Origin: Spirochaetia bacterium
Lineage (GTDB): Bacteria > Spirochaetota > Spirochaetia > Treponematales > Rectinemataceae
Direction of reading: 5' to 3'
NCBI GenBank assembly: GCA_021286925.1
Contig: JAJTBL010000095.1
Span: 1 to 7,029 of the forward strand
Length of the DNA: 7,029 nt
Below are positions 6,048-7,029 of this stretch, one piece after another. The position numbers were made by a program, and so were the translations under genes. Each line of letters starts with the position of its first letter. The first letter of the stretch is position 1. A model generated the notes under the pieces. It searched no databases. It worked only from the letters and a program-made list of their open reading frames with translations, and was not told the origin of the DNA.

Positions 6048-6761
6048 TTGGCTGTCTGCCATGTTCTGGCTGAATATCGTCCACAGCTTTTCCGCGGGAG
6101 GAAATGATGCAGTGAGTGAAACCATCTCATGGCTTACCGGGTGAGGAAATTCAATTTTCCAGGCATGGAGCATGAGAAGTCCTGACTGCGTGCTTCTTCG
6201 GGCGCCATACTTCAGGTCGCCCTTGATGGGCCAGCCCATGGCGGCAAACTGGGCTCGTATTTGATGATGACGTCCGGTTCGCGGTGCGGCAGTAACAAAA
6301 AAATAGCGATCGCTTTGAAATACCATGGTGTAGGAAAGTTCGGCATCGAGCACCTGGGTGTTCGCTGGCAGACGCTTTTGTGCCGCATCCAGCGAATCAT
6401 ATGGAATCGCTACCGATATGTTCCTCTTTTTATCAAACACAATGCCGTGCTTGAGAATTCCCGCCGCAGGAGCCGGCTCTTTCTCAAGGCATGCGAGGTA
6501 AGTTTTGTGAATTGTGCGGTTTTTAAACGCTTCATCGAGGGTTTTGAGCGCGCGCGGAGTTTTCGCGAAAACAACAATGCCTGAAGTTCGGCGGTCTATT
6601 CGATGAACCGCTTCCAGAAACTTTTTACAGGAAGCCTGTTCCCGCTGAAGCAGGGTCTGAAGATCGAGGTCCTTCGTCTTGTCGCGCAAAACTGGCATCG
6701 GAGCGAGTTTATTTACCGCGATAACATCATTGTCTTCAAAAAGGATTTCATAACTGATCAA
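6045..6761 (-). CDS. RluA-family RNA pseudouridine synthase without S4 domain
   Basis: This enzyme converts a uridine in rRNA or tRNA to pseudouridine. From TTG at 6761 it has 238 residues. It begins directly with the catalytic-domain strand YEILFEDNDVIAVNK, so the N-terminal S4 RNA-binding domain of RluC/RluD types is absent, as in RluA and TruC. The active-site motif is VHRIDRRTSG with the catalytic Asp at residue 56. A later conserved motif reads GRHHQIRAQF, where GRTHQIR is the common form, followed by GDLKYG. A TTG seven codons upstream (6782) also opens the frame, but AAGGAG (complement of 6768-6773) lies 6 bases before the TTG at 6761, so I choose that. It converges with the lipoprotein unit and diverges from deoD. 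The target uridine cannot be told from sequence. Confidence 0.93.
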   Translation of the reverse strand: MISYEILFEDNDVIAVNKLAPMPVLRDKTKDLDLQTLLQREQASCKKFLEAVHRIDRRTSGIVVFAKTPRALKTLDEAFKNRTIHKTYLACLEKEPAPAAGILKHGIVFDKKRNISVAIPYDSLDAAQKRLPANTQVLDAELSYTMVFQSDRYFFVTAAPRTGRHHQIRAQFAAMGWPIKGDLKYGARRSTQSGLLMLHAWKIEFPHPVSHEMVSLTASFPPAEKLWTIFSQNMADSQ

Positions 6762-6794
6762 AAAACGCTCCTTGCACCTCAAAATACTGGATGC

Positions 6795-6823
6795 TTGAAA
6801 AATTTTCCATAGTATAGTGTAAT
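6795..6823 (+). promoter_or_regulatory. Candidate deoD promoter
   Basis: TTGAAA (6795-6800) and TGTAAT (6818-6823) are separated by 17 bases, the preferred spacing for a housekeeping sigma factor. Transcription would begin near 6830, giving a leader of about 100 bases before deoD. On the opposite strand, TATACT (complement of 6811-6816) is a good -10 for the synthase gene, but its -35 is weak. Confidence 0.4.
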
Positions 6824-6830
6824 GACTATA
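6813..6830. promoter_or_regulatory. Inverted repeat overlapping the divergent promoters (possible operator)
   Basis: TATAGT (6813-6818), six bases, then ACTATA (6825-6830) form a perfect inverted repeat across the candidate deoD -10 box and beside the minus-strand -10. The position would suit a repressor site, but the half-sites are short and AT-rich and resemble -10 boxes themselves. Confidence 0.3.
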
Positions 6831-6930
6831 GTAAATATATTGGCGATTGTCACTATTGGGGAAATTTCAGAAGCAGTTTTTGCAAGTTCAAAGGCTTTTG
6901 GGAAATCTTCATTTTAAAAGGAAGGAAGTC

Positions 6931-7029
6931 ATGAGTATTCATATTGCTGCAAAGCCAGGCCAGATCGCGGACCGGATCCTGCTCCCCGGAGATCCCTTGC
7001 GAGCCAAATTTATCGCGGAAACTTTTCTT
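6931..7029 (+). CDS. deoD: Purine nucleoside phosphorylase DeoD (5' end, runs off the window)
   Basis: The first 33 residues are present. The enzyme cleaves purine (deoxy)ribonucleosides with phosphate to free base and (deoxy)ribose-1-phosphate in purine salvage. The sequence matches the conserved N-terminus of hexameric DeoD: a His at position 4, IADRILLPGDPLRAKFIAET with the phosphate-binding Gly-Asp-Pro, and Arg in PLRAK. The start ATG is preceded by AAGGAAGGAAG at 6918-6928. The short N-terminus (MSIHIAAKPGQIAD) is closer to the Firmicute/spirochaete-type DeoD than to the enterobacterial one; that comparison is from memory. The rest lies outside the window. Confidence 0.95.
   Translation, partial: MSIHIAAKPGQIADRILLPGDPLRAKFIAETFL

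Noticed and set aside
5812..6144. A 110-codon plus-strand frame after the lipoprotein gene
   Set aside because: It runs through two perfect hairpins, a terminator, repeat B and the 3' end of the convergent synthase gene; the AAGGAG is too close to the start and the peptide looks random.
1..7029. CRISPR arrays, tRNA or rRNA genes, transposase or phage genes
   Set aside because: None seen: no regularly spaced repeats, no cloverleaf or rRNA signatures, and no mobile-element proteins in any frame.

Overview
This is a bacterial window of roughly even base composition and high gene density, with clear Shine-Dalgarno sites before most genes. The host cannot be fixed from the sequence. A lipoprotein, an exported peptidoglycan-type enzyme, a binding-protein-dependent importer and a DeoD of the type shared by Firmicutes and spirochaetes would suit a spirochaete (Treponema/Spirochaeta relative). 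That placement is inference.

Layout. (1) 1-2912, plus strand: the last codons of a gene that is probably the importer's solute-binding protein, a strong intrinsic terminator, then an ATPase gene overlapping by 4 bases a gene for a fused two-domain permease. This is an iron/thiamine/phosphonate/sugar-phosphate-type ABC importer. (2) 2909/2975-3733, plus: a histidine phosphatase with an ill-defined start. A terminator-like hairpin with seven T lies inside its open frame just before the catalytic RHG motif. (3) 3835-4623, plus: a secreted protein with an L,D-transpeptidase-like His/Cys active site. (4) 4871-5806, plus: a lipoprotein of unknown function, followed by two perfect hairpins, the second an intrinsic terminator. 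(5) 6045-6761, minus: a RluA-family RNA pseudouridine synthase lacking an S4 domain. (6) 6931-7029, plus: the start of deoD, purine nucleoside phosphorylase.

The most unusual feature is a pair of direct repeats of about 140 bases, at 4691-4830 and 5905-6047, one on each side of the lipoprotein gene. Each copy can fold into three successive hairpins. The first 43 bases match at 39 positions and an 18-base block near the end is identical. In the middle hairpin an A-T pair in one copy is replaced by G-C in the other, which favours a conserved RNA or single-stranded DNA structure. I do not recognise the family.

Working together: the importer genes form one transcription unit, with the binding-protein gene ahead of a leaky terminator. 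The adjacent cytoplasmic phosphatase may act on the imported compound, which would fit a phosphorylated substrate, though the hairpin between them argues for at least partial transcriptional separation. The secreted transpeptidase-like protein and the lipoprotein are both envelope proteins but each has its own intergenic region. The synthase and deoD are divergent and share a promoter region of about 170 bases.
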